A stretch of DNA of 32,611 nucleotides from Caldifarciminota bacterium (GTDB lineage: Bacteria > Hydrothermota > Tepidihabitantia > SM23-42). The DNA is taken from NCBI GenBank assembly GCA_020343595.1, contig CP070802.1, positions 77,377-109,987 on the forward strand. Reading direction: 5' to 3'. The position numbers were made by a program, and so were the translations under genes. Positions 15,109-23,426 of this stretch are shown in pieces. Positions within the stretch are counted from its first letter, which is position 1. Every line of letters begins with the position of its first letter. Under the pieces are notes generated by a model. The model searched no databases. It saw only the letters and a program-made list of their open reading frames with translations, and was not told the DNA's origin.

Positions 15109-16251
15109 CTACAACAAGAGTCTAAACCCCAAACCAAGCAAGTGTGGTGACGCGAGCAGTATCTGCCGTACGAGATGCTGCGTATTTATGTCCGTGACCG
15201 TTTTCCCGCGAAAGATCCGTTCCCCGATATCAAAGATCTTCTGGAGATCCCGGTCATCCAGCTTCGAATAGACATCTTGTACGCGTTTATGCCACACTAC
15301 CTCATCGAGGACCGCTGCCCGCATCTCGGCTTGCAGATTATTTTTTCTGCCTCTGATTATATCGGCCGCGTTGCGCCCGGCAATTGCACCGGATTTGATC
15401 CCGTTTGCGATCCCGCCGCCGCTCAGCGGATCAGTGAAGCGCGCGGCATCACCGACCAGGCAGAAATTATTGCCAGAAAACGTCTTCAAGGTCTTTGCCG
15501 GCACCGCGCCGAAGATACGCTCTTCGATCTTTGCGTCCGGGAATTCCTTTTCAACCCAGCGGTCGAGCAGTGTCTTTGGTTTCTCCTTTGTCCTCAGGGG
15601 AGATATCCCTAGTCCCACATTTGCCGAATTCATCGATTTGGGAAAGATCCAGGCGTATCCGCCTGGCGCATACTCATTGCCGAAGATAAGATATGCATAA
15701 CCACTTTTAACGTTGATGTTTTTCAAGCGGTACTCGGCGCAGATTTCGATCTCGCTCGGCTTCATACGCGTGTCCAGGCCCATCCAGCGTCCTACCTTCG
15801 ATACAACACCATCGGCACCAATGAGATATTTAAAGAAGTAGCTCATCCCTTTGCCGTTCTCTTTTACGATCACCTCATTCTTCTCAATACCAATAGCCTT
15901 TGTGGATTTCTTAATTGTTGCACCTTTGCTTTCGGCGATCTTTGCGAGCGCCGGGTCAAACACCTTCCGGTCGAGTATCCAGCCAACCTCAGGGTATTCC
16001 ATGGTGAATTCTCTACCGTCCGGGCCTCTGATGATCGAACCCGAAAGTCCCTGTGAGATCCACTCGGGCCTTATTTCAAGATATCCCTTGATGGTGCTTC
16101 GGGAAAGGCCTTCGGCACATGCCAGTGGTTGACCTATCTCAGCATGTTCTTCCATGACCAGCACCGTGAGGCCTCGTGCCGATGCTGCTGCAGCTGCTGC
16201 CGACCCAGCGGGCCCGGCTCCGATCACGATCACGTCATAATCATCGCGCAT
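15109..16251 (-). CDS. Geranylgeranyl reductase-family flavoprotein
   Basis: The 380-residue FAD enzyme belongs to the geranylgeranyl reductase family. The N-terminal dinucleotide-binding motif is VIVIGAGPAGSAAAAAASARG, with the acidic EEH after the second strand. GADGVVSKVGRW follows near residue 150, and FCLVGDAARFTDPLSGGGIANGIKSGAIAG is the second FAD motif at about 270. A family substrate-side block, YAWIFPKSMNSANVGLGI, lies at about 205. Members reduce double bonds of prenyl chains, such as archaeal ether lipids, chlorophyll phytyl or quinone tails. It starts nine bases after the rarA stop, with no clear ribosome-binding site. Its operon contains uppS and cdsA, which favours a polyprenyl or prenyl-lipid substrate (inference). 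Confidence 0.82.
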   Translation of the reverse strand: MRDDYDVIVIGAGPAGSAAAAAASARGLTVLVMEEHAEIGQPLACAEGLSRSTIKGYLEIRPEWISQGLSGSIIRGPDGREFTMEYPEVGWILDRKVFDPALAKIAESKGATIKKSTKAIGIEKNEVIVKENGKGMSYFFKYLIGADGVVSKVGRWMGLDTRMKPSEIEICAEYRLKNINVKSGYAYLIFGNEYAPGGYAWIFPKSMNSANVGLGISPLRTKEKPKTLLDRWVEKEFPDAKIEERIFGAVPAKTLKTFSGNNFCLVGDAARFTDPLSGGGIANGIKSGAIAGRNAADIIRGRKNNLQAEMRAAVLDEVVWHKRVQDVYSKLDDRDLQKIFDIGERIFRGKTVTDINTQHLVRQILLASPHLLGLGFRLLL

Positions 16252-16260
16252 TGAAAGGTA

Positions 16261-17469
16261 TTATTCTTTTAAATATTTCTTGTTCTTGAGTTTGTCCGGC
16301 AGATATTGCTGATCCACCTCTGCATCAGGGTAGTCGTGGGGATATTTGTAGCCCTTGCCGTAGCCCAGTTTTTTCATCAGTTTGGTGGGGGCATTACGAA
16401 TGTGCATGGGTACCGGTTCAGCCTGTGTTTCCATGGCATCCTTTTTGGCTTCTGCGTATGCCCGGTAAAGGGTGTTGTTCTTGGGTGCGCGGGCGAGGTA
16501 TGCCACACATTCAGCCAGGGCAAGATCGCCCTCGGGCCGGCCGATGAAGTGGATGGCGTCCTTTGCCGCGATCGCTATGAGGAGCGCCTGCGAGTCGGCA
16601 ACACCGATGTCCTCAACCGCAAAACGAACGAGCCGCCGCGCAATGTAGAGGGGGTCTTCACCAGCTTCAAGCATTCGCGCAAGCCAGTAGAGACTGGCGT
16701 CGGCATCTGATCCGCGTAGGGATTTGTGCAGGGCAGAGATGAGATTGTAGTGTTCTTCCCCGGCTTTGTCGTAACGGAGTGCTTTGCGCTGGACAACTTC
16801 TTCGGCCGTTTTCAGGGTAATCTTCTTGCTCTTTGATGCCAGTGCTGAGAGTTCCAGCGCGTTGAGGGCGACGCGAGCATCACCGTCGGAAACGTTTGCG
16901 ATGAAATCTATTACATCATCTTCGACTGTCAATTCGCCGGAGAATCCGCGCTCGGAATCGACGGCCTTTTTCAGTATGTCCTTGATGTTGTCGAACGACA
17001 ACGGGTGTAACATGTATACCTTGACCCTCGAGATCAGACTGGAGTTGAGTTCGAAAGAAGGATTCTCGGTTGTTGCGCCGATCAGGGTGATCGTGCCTTT
17101 CTCCAGATAAGGTAAAAATGCATCCTGTTGCGCCCGGTTGAATCGATGTATCTCATCGATGAAGACTATTGTCTCGCGATTGTACAATTGTTTGCGTTTA
17201 GCGGCTTCTCCCATGAATTTCCTGATTTCTACTATCCCGCTCGTTGCCGCCGAAAACGAAACGAAGTCAGCCTCGAATTTCTGAGCGAGTAGTCGTGCAA
17301 TTGTGGTCTTCCCGCTACCCGGCGGTCCGAAAAGGACCATCGAGAACAACCTTTTCTCTTCGATCTGTCGGGTTATCGGCCGATTGCTACCCAGCAAATG
17401 GTCCTGCCCCAGAACTTCTTCAACTTCTTCGGGACGCATGCGGTCGGCCAGCGGATTTTTTTCGCTCAT
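16261..17469 (-). CDS. rarA: RarA/MgsA-type AAA+ ATPase
   Basis: The protein has 402 residues from ATG 17469, which overlaps the cdsA stop (ATGA). A longer frame upstream only runs through cdsA. RarA family features include the N-terminal NPLADRMRPEEVEEVLGQDHLLG, Walker A GPPGSGKT at about 48-55, Walker B IVFIDEIHRFN at about 100, and sensor 1 GATTENPSFELNSSL. The C-terminal MgsA domain has SLRGSDADASLYWLARMLEAGEDPLYIARRLVRFAVEDIG and ends in KYPHDYPDAEVDQQYLP. RarA acts at stalled replication forks with recombination proteins. Its place between lipid genes is probably incidental to operon structure. Confidence 0.93.
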   Translation of the reverse strand: MSEKNPLADRMRPEEVEEVLGQDHLLGSNRPITRQIEEKRLFSMVLFGPPGSGKTTIARLLAQKFEADFVSFSAATSGIVEIRKFMGEAAKRKQLYNRETIVFIDEIHRFNRAQQDAFLPYLEKGTITLIGATTENPSFELNSSLISRVKVYMLHPLSFDNIKDILKKAVDSERGFSGELTVEDDVIDFIANVSDGDARVALNALELSALASKSKKITLKTAEEVVQRKALRYDKAGEEHYNLISALHKSLRGSDADASLYWLARMLEAGEDPLYIARRLVRFAVEDIGVADSQALLIAIAAKDAIHFIGRPEGDLALAECVAYLARAPKNNTLYRAYAEAKKDAMETQAEPVPMHIRNAPTKLMKKLGYGKGYKYPHDYPDAEVDQQYLPDKLKNKKYLKE

Positions 17470-18263
17470 GAGGTCGCCATCAGGTATACATAGAAGAAGG
17501 GTATGCTCAGTATCAGGGAATCTATGCGGTCGAGAAAACCACCGTGCCCCGGGAAGGCGTTTGAGGCGTCTTTGAGCCCGACTCCACGTTTCATCCCTGA
17601 CTCGAAAAGGTCTCCCATCGTGGCGAAAATGCCGATGCCGATCGTTATCACGATTGAATCGATCATGCTGAATTCGGTATACCACAACCTGCTCAGAAGG
17701 AGAGTGAATAGGAACGTAAGGGGGAACGCGAACAGAGTTCCTTCCCAAGTTTTCTTTGGGCTGATCCTTGGGGCGAGCCGATGTCTACCTATTGCGCTAC
17801 CTACAAAATAGGCAAATGTATCGTATAGCCAGGTCAGGATGAAAGGCATCAAGCACAGTTCAAGACTGATCTTACGCAGGAGAATGATGGTAACCGGGAG
17901 AATTGAAAGGTAGATTGCACCAAAAAAACCCGCGGCTACTTCAGTGAGGAAGTTCTCGGCTTTGTCAGTACCGGGAAACCGCACTATGTGAATGGAGCAA
18001 ATAATAATGAAAAGGATGAGTATCGGGAGGGCGAGGGGTATTCCGTAGTGAACTAGGACAATCATCACGTATACCGGTAAAAACATGGCAAATGGTTGTG
18101 GGTAGATTTGTTTCCGGCGCCAGAATCCAAGATATTCATTACCGGCAAAAGTAAAGAATAAGAGCATGAAGACGGGGAGAAAGACCCCGTCAATCCAGAA
18201 CATAAAGAGAACGACGGCAAGCAGAACCACAGCGGTCAGGATTCGCCTTTTGAGGTCAGACAC
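17466..18263 (-). CDS. cdsA: Phosphatidate cytidylyltransferase
   Basis: The membrane enzyme makes CDP-diacylglycerol from CTP and phosphatidate. The start is a GTG at 18263-18261 that overlaps the end of uppS by eight bases, giving 265 residues and starting VSDLKRRILTAVVL; a longer frame upstream is a shadow of uppS. Several hydrophobic helices follow. The C-terminus has the family signature SGMKRGVGLKDASNAFPGHGGFLDRID with its conserved Lys, Asp and Arg residues, and SPKKTWEG lies before it. The order uppS-cdsA is common in bacteria. The stop overlaps the rarA start. Confidence 0.92.
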   Translation of the reverse strand: MSDLKRRILTAVVLLAVVLFMFWIDGVFLPVFMLLFFTFAGNEYLGFWRRKQIYPQPFAMFLPVYVMIVLVHYGIPLALPILILFIIICSIHIVRFPGTDKAENFLTEVAAGFFGAIYLSILPVTIILLRKISLELCLMPFILTWLYDTFAYFVGSAIGRHRLAPRISPKKTWEGTLFAFPLTFLFTLLLSRLWYTEFSMIDSIVITIGIGIFATMGDLFESGMKRGVGLKDASNAFPGHGGFLDRIDSLILSIPFFYVYLMATS

Positions 18264-18960
18264 GGCCAAAGAGACGCTCCCTTTGTCTGAATGACTCGAT
18301 GGCCGCCAGAAACTCTTTCTCGCGAAAATCTGGCCAGAGGGTCTTCGTAAAATAGATCTCAGTGTAAGCGATCTGCCAGAGTAGAAAATTCGAGATGCGT
18401 TCACGATTCTCCACCCCGGTACGGATCATCAGATCCGGCTCAGGTAGCGAAGGATCATAGAGGAACTTAGCGAATTCGCCTTCATCGAATTGGGCGATAT
18501 CGATATGGCTGCTTCGATCTTTTTCGATGATCTTCTTGACCGCGTCGACTATTTCCCCGCGGCTGCCGTAGTTGAGGCAAAGTGTCAGGACGAGGCCGCT
18601 ATTGTTTCTTGTAGTATCGAGCGATTCCTTAAGAGCACGGCGTGCATTGTCAGACAGGGCATCGAGCCGGCCAATTGCATTTATGCGGACGTTGTTTTCG
18701 TTCAATTCGGGAGTTTCTTTTTCCAACATTTCCTCGAGCATGTTCATTAGCGTCCGGACCTCTTCGGCTGGACGTTGCCAGTTTTCAGTAGAGAAGGTGT
18801 ACAGGGTCAGGTATTTCAATCCGATATTGGTGGAGGTTTTGACTATTGCCCGGACTGATTCCACGCCCTGTCGGTGGCCAATGACCCTGGGCAGACCGCG
18901 TTTTCTTGCCCAGCGGCCGTTCCCGTCCATGATGATCGCAACGTGAACTACATCTTGCAT
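18256..18960 (-). CDS. uppS: Isoprenyl transferase (undecaprenyl diphosphate synthase-like)
   Basis: The enzyme extends a short prenyl diphosphate with isopentenyl diphosphate to make cis-polyprenyl carriers for cell-wall synthesis. An ATG exists at 18966, but it directly abuts the -10 box. The ATG at 18960 fits the leaderless spacing and gives 234 residues. Seen motifs are IIMDGNGRWARKRG at 9-22, YTFSTENWQRP at about 70, and RTG...RISNFLLWQIAYTEIYFTKTLWPDF near the C-terminus. The motif at 180-192 reads RTGVENRERISNF, two residues longer than the usual RTxGExRISNF. It heads the operon uppS-cdsA-rarA-geranylgeranyl reductase. Confidence 0.92.
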   Translation of the reverse strand: MQDVVHVAIIMDGNGRWARKRGLPRVIGHRQGVESVRAIVKTSTNIGLKYLTLYTFSTENWQRPAEEVRTLMNMLEEMLEKETPELNENNVRINAIGRLDALSDNARRALKESLDTTRNNSGLVLTLCLNYGSRGEIVDAVKKIIEKDRSSHIDIAQFDEGEFAKFLYDPSLPEPDLMIRTGVENRERISNFLLWQIAYTEIYFTKTLWPDFREKEFLAAIESFRQRERLFGRV

Positions 18961-18966
18961 GGGCAT

Positions 18967-18994
18967 ATTATAGCCTGACGTTCTGCTTTGTCAA
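18967..18994 (-). promoter_or_regulatory. Promoter of the uppS operon, leaderless
   Basis: On the minus strand, TTGACA at 18994-18989, a 16-base spacer and TATAAT at 18972-18967, both perfect. ATG 18960 lies six bases further. It diverges from the M23 peptidase promoter; the approximately 130 bases between them show no other clear element. Confidence 0.85.
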
Positions 18995-19125
18995 CTGCCT
19001 CGCACGAAATATTGAGCAAAATTCGCCGAAATTACGTAAAATATCTGCATTCGTCCCGATGTCTGACGATTGAAGGATAGCCGTCACCGAATGCCCTCCG
19101 GAGCGGTCTCCGTAATATTGGGTTA

Positions 19126-19153
19126 TTGACAAAAACACATTTCTGCATATAAT
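19126..19153 (+). promoter_or_regulatory. Promoter of the M23 peptidase gene, leaderless
   Basis: TTGACA at 19126-19131, a 16-base spacer and TATAAT at 19148-19153, both perfect. ATG 19160 follows after six bases. Confidence 0.85.
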
Positions 19154-19159
19154 CCCATA

Positions 19160-20080
19160 ATGGCAAACCGTCTCGAGGTCATTCTCGTATCCAAGAAGCA
19201 TAATTTCCTCAGGAATATTAGACTGCCAATGATCATCATATACATCCTTGCTGCATTTCTTGTTACGGCCACAACTTCGACGATCGTTTTGTTCGTAAAC
19301 AGTACACGACGCACGTTCGTGCGATTTCATCTTACCAAGGTGGAAAGGCAGAATCGTAGCCTGGTTACGAAACTCGATTCCATAAATATCATCTTGAAGA
19401 AAGCCCAGGATTCTTTTGACCAGCATATCACTCAGGATAACCGCGAGCGAACGTACTGGCAGATGGCCCACATCCATCCTGATATCTGGTCAATGGGTAT
19501 CGGTGGTACGCAGGATGAATACCGACCCCAGATCGCCAACAGGAGCATTGAGCGTATTATCAACGAGATCTACGAATCAGTTGATGTATTGAAGGGGAAG
19601 TACTACCTGCGTCAAATAAGTCTTAACGACATCCACGATCAGATCGAAGGCAACATGTACCTCTGGTCGCACACACCATCAGTGCACCCGCTTCCAGGAT
19701 GCCGGATATGTTCAGGTTATGGATATCGCGTGGATCCTATTGACCGCAAAGTACGAAAGCACTGGGGTATTGATATCGGTGCGCCGAGAGGCACAAGAAT
19801 ATCTGCTACGGCAGATGGTGTCGTAAGCTACGCAGGTTGGGTCGGTGGCTACGGCTGGACCGTGATCATCGACCATGGCTTTGGTTTCAAAACCGCTTAC
19901 GCGCACTGTCAAAGGATTCTCGTCCGGAAGAACGAGTCCGTGAAACGCGGTCAGGTGATTGCTCGGGTCGGTTCGACCGGCCGGTCGATTTCTCCGCACC
20001 TGCATTATGAGGTGCGAGTGTCGGGTATGAAGATCAATCCATACAAATACATAAGTAGCTCAGATATAATTTTTGATTAG
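19160..20080 (+). CDS. Membrane-anchored M23 family metallopeptidase
   Basis: The 306-residue protein is probably a cell-wall hydrolase or a regulator of one. A transmembrane helix lies at about 24-48 and an extended, partly coiled region at about 55-150. The C-terminal LytM/M23 domain contains the zinc motif HWGIDIGAP with His201 and Asp205, and HLHYEV with His280 and His282, so the metal site is complete. The central VVSYAGWVGGYGWTVIIDHGFGFKTAYAH is typical. Such proteins cut peptide cross-links of peptidoglycan outside the cytoplasmic membrane. The CapA-like gene overlaps its end by eight bases. Confidence 0.92.
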   Translation: MANRLEVILVSKKHNFLRNIRLPMIIIYILAAFLVTATTSTIVLFVNSTRRTFVRFHLTKVERQNRSLVTKLDSINIILKKAQDSFDQHITQDNRERTYWQMAHIHPDIWSMGIGGTQDEYRPQIANRSIERIINEIYESVDVLKGKYYLRQISLNDIHDQIEGNMYLWSHTPSVHPLPGCRICSGYGYRVDPIDRKVRKHWGIDIGAPRGTRISATADGVVSYAGWVGGYGWTVIIDHGFGFKTAYAHCQRILVRKNESVKRGQVIARVGSTGRSISPHLHYEVRVSGMKINPYKYISSSDIIFD

Positions 20081-21119
20081 CCGACCACAACTACATTTCG
20101 TTCTAAGTCTGTTGTTTTTCTTTTCTCTCGGTATCGGCGATTCGCTCACGATAATTGCCGTAGGCGATATCATGATGGGATCAGACTATCCGATCAACAT
20201 GCTTCCTCCGAATAACGGTAGCGGTTTGTTTGAACATGTCGCCGATGTGCTTAAGTCAGCCGATCTAACGATCGGCAATCTTGAAGGCGTCATAATGGAA
20301 GGAGGAGTGTGTACGAAGAAGACCGAGAAAGGCAAAGTATATGCCTTCAGAACTCCACCTGTTTTCGCATCTCATCTGAGCGATGCAGGGTTTGACTTTT
20401 TGAACCTTGCAAATAATCACATGAATGATTTCGGCCCGGCGGGCATTGTGTCCACGGTGCGGGAATTAGAGGCATGTAGCATCGGATATGGCGGGCCTGA
20501 TGGAGAAGTTGGCCGATTCGAGATGAACGGCATGAGGGTCGTCATCGCCTGCTTTTCCACGTCACCGGGGACCGACGTCATTACCGACATACGTGGAGCG
20601 CAACGCAAGGTGGCAAGTTTGGCAAGAGATAGCGACATTGTCATTGTCTCGTTCCATGGTGGTGGCGAAGGTCTTGGATATCTTCATACACGTGATGCTC
20701 TAGAATATTTCCTGGGTCAACCACGCGGCAATGTTGTGGAGTTCTCCAGAGCAGTGGTCGATAGCGGTGCTGATTTCGTGTGGGGGCACGGGCCGCACGT
20801 GCCACGCGCGATAGAGATCTATAACAATAGATTGATCGCGTACAGTCTGGGCAATTTTTGCACATGGGGTTTCAACGTAGGCCAGGAGAGGGGCTATGCT
20901 CCGATGCTGAAGCTCGTACTCGACTCGACCGGTGCCTTCATGCAGGGGGAGATCTTGTCGGCGCTTCAGCGATCCGACCGAATTCTTGTAATCGATGAAC
21001 AACACAGTGCCGCACACTTAATGGCAGCGCTGTCGAGACAGGATTTTCCCGAATCGGCTCCTTATATTACGGAGCTGGGTTCCATAGTGGCATGCCCAGA
21101 GAAGCCTGAAGATTATTAG
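20073..21119 (+). CDS. CapA/PgsA-family protein (metallophosphatase-like)
   Basis: The protein has 348 residues if it starts at TTG 20073, which overlaps the M23 stop; no in-frame ATG precedes the conserved domain. A hydrophobic N-terminus (about 8-23) suggests export. The CapA signature is AVGDIMMGSDYP at about 29-40, followed by ADLTIGNLEG, FLNLANNHMNDFG, IVSFHGGGEG and WGHGPHVPRAIEIYNNRLIAYSLGNFC. These His, Asp and Asn residues form the two-metal site of this calcineurin-like family. CapA/PgsA proteins take part in poly-gamma-glutamate or capsule synthesis, but lone members are often of unknown function. No PgsB or PgsC partner is seen here. Confidence 0.88.
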   Translation: MISRPQLHFVLSLLFFFSLGIGDSLTIIAVGDIMMGSDYPINMLPPNNGSGLFEHVADVLKSADLTIGNLEGVIMEGGVCTKKTEKGKVYAFRTPPVFASHLSDAGFDFLNLANNHMNDFGPAGIVSTVRELEACSIGYGGPDGEVGRFEMNGMRVVIACFSTSPGTDVITDIRGAQRKVASLARDSDIVIVSFHGGGEGLGYLHTRDALEYFLGQPRGNVVEFSRAVVDSGADFVWGHGPHVPRAIEIYNNRLIAYSLGNFCTWGFNVGQERGYAPMLKLVLDSTGAFMQGEILSALQRSDRILVIDEQHSAAHLMAALSRQDFPESAPYITELGSIVACPEKPEDY

Positions 21120-21155
21120 TTCTATTTGCGAAAACCGGTACGGCCCCTGTGCATA

Positions 21156-21183
21156 TTGACTATACACTACATAATGCTATAAT
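21156..21183 (+). promoter_or_regulatory. Promoter of the ASADH-like gene, leaderless
   Basis: TTGACT at 21156-21161, a 16-base spacer and TATAAT at 21178-21183. ATG 21190 follows after six bases. Confidence 0.82.
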
Positions 21184-21189
21184 GGAATC

Positions 21190-22182
21190 ATGAAAAATAT
21201 CGCGGTGTTGGGTGTTGGTAGTCTGATCGGTAAAGAGTTGATAGAAATACTGCAGCAACGTGACTACCCAACGGCAGATTCATATTTTATGTCCGATGCT
21301 GACGATTCTGTAGAAACGGTTGTTTTCAAAGGTAGAGAGTTCGATGTACTTCATGACTATGACACCTTTTTGGATAACGTTGATGTTTTATTCTGTTGTC
21401 TTGATAAGGTAGGTGCGCGCGCCGCTATCTCGAAATTCGAGGGTAAAGCCGCGGTCATTGATTGTTCGAGGGCCTTCAATTTTGCAGGCGGAGTCGAACT
21501 GGTGATTCCAGAGGTTAACCCGGAGATCTTGAAAACCAGGAGCCCGGTGATAGCGAACCCAGGTCCCTTGACCATACAGCTGCTCACCGTCGCCTTTCCC
21601 TTGCACAACAAGCACGGGCTCAATCGTCTGCATGTAACTGCCTTTGAAGCCATTTCGGATCTTGGAAATGATGCGCTTGCAGAGTTGTCATACGAGTATG
21701 AGTATCTCGCTGTCGGCGGTGATGCCTCCAAAGGGGAGGACAGTGTTTTTCCCTGCACGATCGGCAGTAATTTGATACCGCAGGTCGGGGATTTTATGGG
21801 CAACGGTGATACCGAAGAGGAGGTCATGTTCACGAAGGAAGTGAAGACCATACTCAAAACCGACGAGGTAAAGATTGGTATGACCGCGGTTTGGGTACCC
21901 CTGCGTCGGGGCAACAGCATGACGATTTGTGCAGGTTTTGAAGATAATATCAGTGTGAATGAAGCAAGGAAATTGCTTAAGAAATCTCCGGGCATAAAGG
22001 TCATGGAAAGAGACGAGGAATACCCGATGCCAGAGAATGTCATTGGCAAGGATGATGTTTTCATTGGAAGAATAAGGCAGGATAGCGTGTTTGAGAATGG
22101 CTTGGCGTTCTGGATTACGACCGACAATCTACGTAAGGGTTCGGCACTCAATGCGGTACAGATTGCCGAATTACTTCATTGA
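21190..22182 (+). CDS. Aspartate-semialdehyde dehydrogenase-like pseudoenzyme
   Basis: The 330-residue protein aligns along its full length with aspartate-semialdehyde dehydrogenases. The N-terminal dinucleotide motif is VLGVGSLIGKELIEIL, VIDCSRAF and VIPEVNPE are present, and the C-terminus is typical. The catalytic residues are nevertheless replaced. The NPNCST motif reads NPGPLT, so the nucleophilic Cys is Pro126. The TYQA glutamine is Glu153 (AFEA). RVPV...GH reads WVPLRRGN, with Trp235 and Asn242 in place of Arg and His at the same seven-residue spacing. It cannot work as a normal ASADH. E. coli USG-1 is a comparable inactive homologue. A structural, regulatory or different redox role is possible. 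Confidence 0.85.
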   Translation: MKNIAVLGVGSLIGKELIEILQQRDYPTADSYFMSDADDSVETVVFKGREFDVLHDYDTFLDNVDVLFCCLDKVGARAAISKFEGKAAVIDCSRAFNFAGGVELVIPEVNPEILKTRSPVIANPGPLTIQLLTVAFPLHNKHGLNRLHVTAFEAISDLGNDALAELSYEYEYLAVGGDASKGEDSVFPCTIGSNLIPQVGDFMGNGDTEEEVMFTKEVKTILKTDEVKIGMTAVWVPLRRGNSMTICAGFEDNISVNEARKLLKKSPGIKVMERDEEYPMPENVIGKDDVFIGRIRQDSVFENGLAFWITTDNLRKGSALNAVQIAELLH

Positions 22183-22236
22183 TTTCATTACGCATATTGG
22201 GGTGTCATTGCGATCGTTCAAGGAGTACTGGGTGAT

Positions 22237-23415
22237 ATGCTGACCTGGATTGGTTTCATCGTATCACTCGTGGCCATTCTCCTCGTGGCGCGCCGCAGCC
22301 TGCCTCTTGCTTTGCTCTGTGGAGCGCTCCTGCTCGGATTCTTCACTCTGCCGCTTTTGACAACGGCGCAACTCATCGTCCAGACTATTGTCGATCCCTC
22401 CGTGCTCTTGCTCGGTTTTGCCATGGGTTTCATCCCGATGATCGGGGGCACGATGAAAGAGAGCGGAAGCATGGATGATCTTGTGAATAACCTGCGTATC
22501 GGTAAGAAGGGAGTTATGGCTCTTGCTCCTGCAATGATGGGTTTGCTGCCGATGCCGGGTGGTGCATTGCTCTCCGCGCCGATCCTTGAGAAAGGTGGGA
22601 TCGGTGTGAGAGACGATCTCAAAGTGGCTATAAACGATTGGTTTCGACATCTTTTTGTCTTGATCTACCCGCTCAGCTCCGCGCTCATCGCATCGGCAAA
22701 AATTGCCAGTCTCAACGTCTATAATGCAGCACTCTACTTGTTGCCAACATTCCTTTTTGCACTCATCCTGGGCTATGTGTTTCTGCTGCGCAAGGTTCAC
22801 GGCCGCATTGATTACGAGGATGCTTTTTCACTAAAACACCTTTTGATCCCGCTCAGCATCGTACTCATTGCGCCGGTGCTCGATTTTTCGCTCAAAAGGT
22901 TTTTGCACTTGCCGGTAAAAGAAATTGCTACCCTGACTGGAGTAGCTACAGCGCTGATCGTCTCCATCCTTGTGAGCAGACGTAGATTAGATTTGCTGCG
23001 TATCGCACGCAAGATGAAACCCTGGAATTTTACCTTGATCATTATTGGGATGTTTATTTTTCTGAATGTCTTCAAAGCTTCAAATGCCGCCTCCTTGATT
23101 GGTTCGATACCCCTGCCACCCCTGACCCTATGTGTTGTTACTGGTTTCATACTAGGAGTAGCTACTGGAAGAATAATTCTGCCCGCGTCGATTATTCTTC
23201 CAGTGTATCTGACGCATGGCGTGATCACACCGGTCTCTTTTGCGATAATCTACTCGAGCATCTTCTTCGGTTATGTGATCTCCCCGGTGCATCCATGTGT
23301 CGGTGTATCGATCGAATATTTCAACGTCTCACTGAAGGACTTCTTGAGACTGCTCATCATTCCAACCTTGATCATATTCGTCTTATTGCTTGCGCTCTCA
23401 ATTATCCTATCATAG
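22237..23415 (+). CDS. DUF401-family polytopic membrane protein
   Basis: The 392-residue protein has about ten hydrophobic helices. It matches the DUF401 family (AF0261-like integral membrane proteins), with conserved GFIPMIGGTMKESGSM, MMGLLPMPGGALLSAPILE and FGYVISPVHPCVG. The family resembles ion/substrate transporters of the IT superfamily, with re-entrant Pro/Gly-rich loops. The substrate is unknown. AGGAG at 22221-22225 and GGTGAT just before the ATG may help initiation. It begins 54 bases after the ASADH-like gene, without a clear promoter, and the phosphoesterase gene follows 11 bases after its stop. Confidence 0.82.
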   Translation: MLTWIGFIVSLVAILLVARRSLPLALLCGALLLGFFTLPLLTTAQLIVQTIVDPSVLLLGFAMGFIPMIGGTMKESGSMDDLVNNLRIGKKGVMALAPAMMGLLPMPGGALLSAPILEKGGIGVRDDLKVAINDWFRHLFVLIYPLSSALIASAKIASLNVYNAALYLLPTFLFALILGYVFLLRKVHGRIDYEDAFSLKHLLIPLSIVLIAPVLDFSLKRFLHLPVKEIATLTGVATALIVSILVSRRRLDLLRIARKMKPWNFTLIIIGMFIFLNVFKASNAASLIGSIPLPPLTLCVVTGFILGVATGRIILPASIILPVYLTHGVITPVSFAIIYSSIFFGYVISPVHPCVGVSIEYFNVSLKDFLRLLIIPTLIIFVLLLALSIILS

Positions 23416-23426
23416 AGGATACCGCA

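Noticed and set aside
17470-17748. N-terminal extension of RarA upstream of the ATG at 17469
   Set aside because: The extension reads through cdsA in another frame and has no similarity to RarA; the ATG overlapping the cdsA stop fits the family's usual N-terminus.
18264-18404. N-terminal extension of CdsA upstream of GTG 18263
   Set aside because: It overlaps the conserved end of uppS and contains no membrane helix; GTG at the stop/start overlap is more plausible.
20065-20070. TATAAT just before the CapA-like gene as another leaderless promoter
   Set aside because: No -35 box lies 16-17 bases upstream and the start codon is only two bases away, unlike the other promoters.
21357-22151. 264-codon open frame on the minus strand inside the ASADH-like gene
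   Set aside because: It is a shadow of a full-length recognised fold, of Ser/Pro-rich low-quality sequence.
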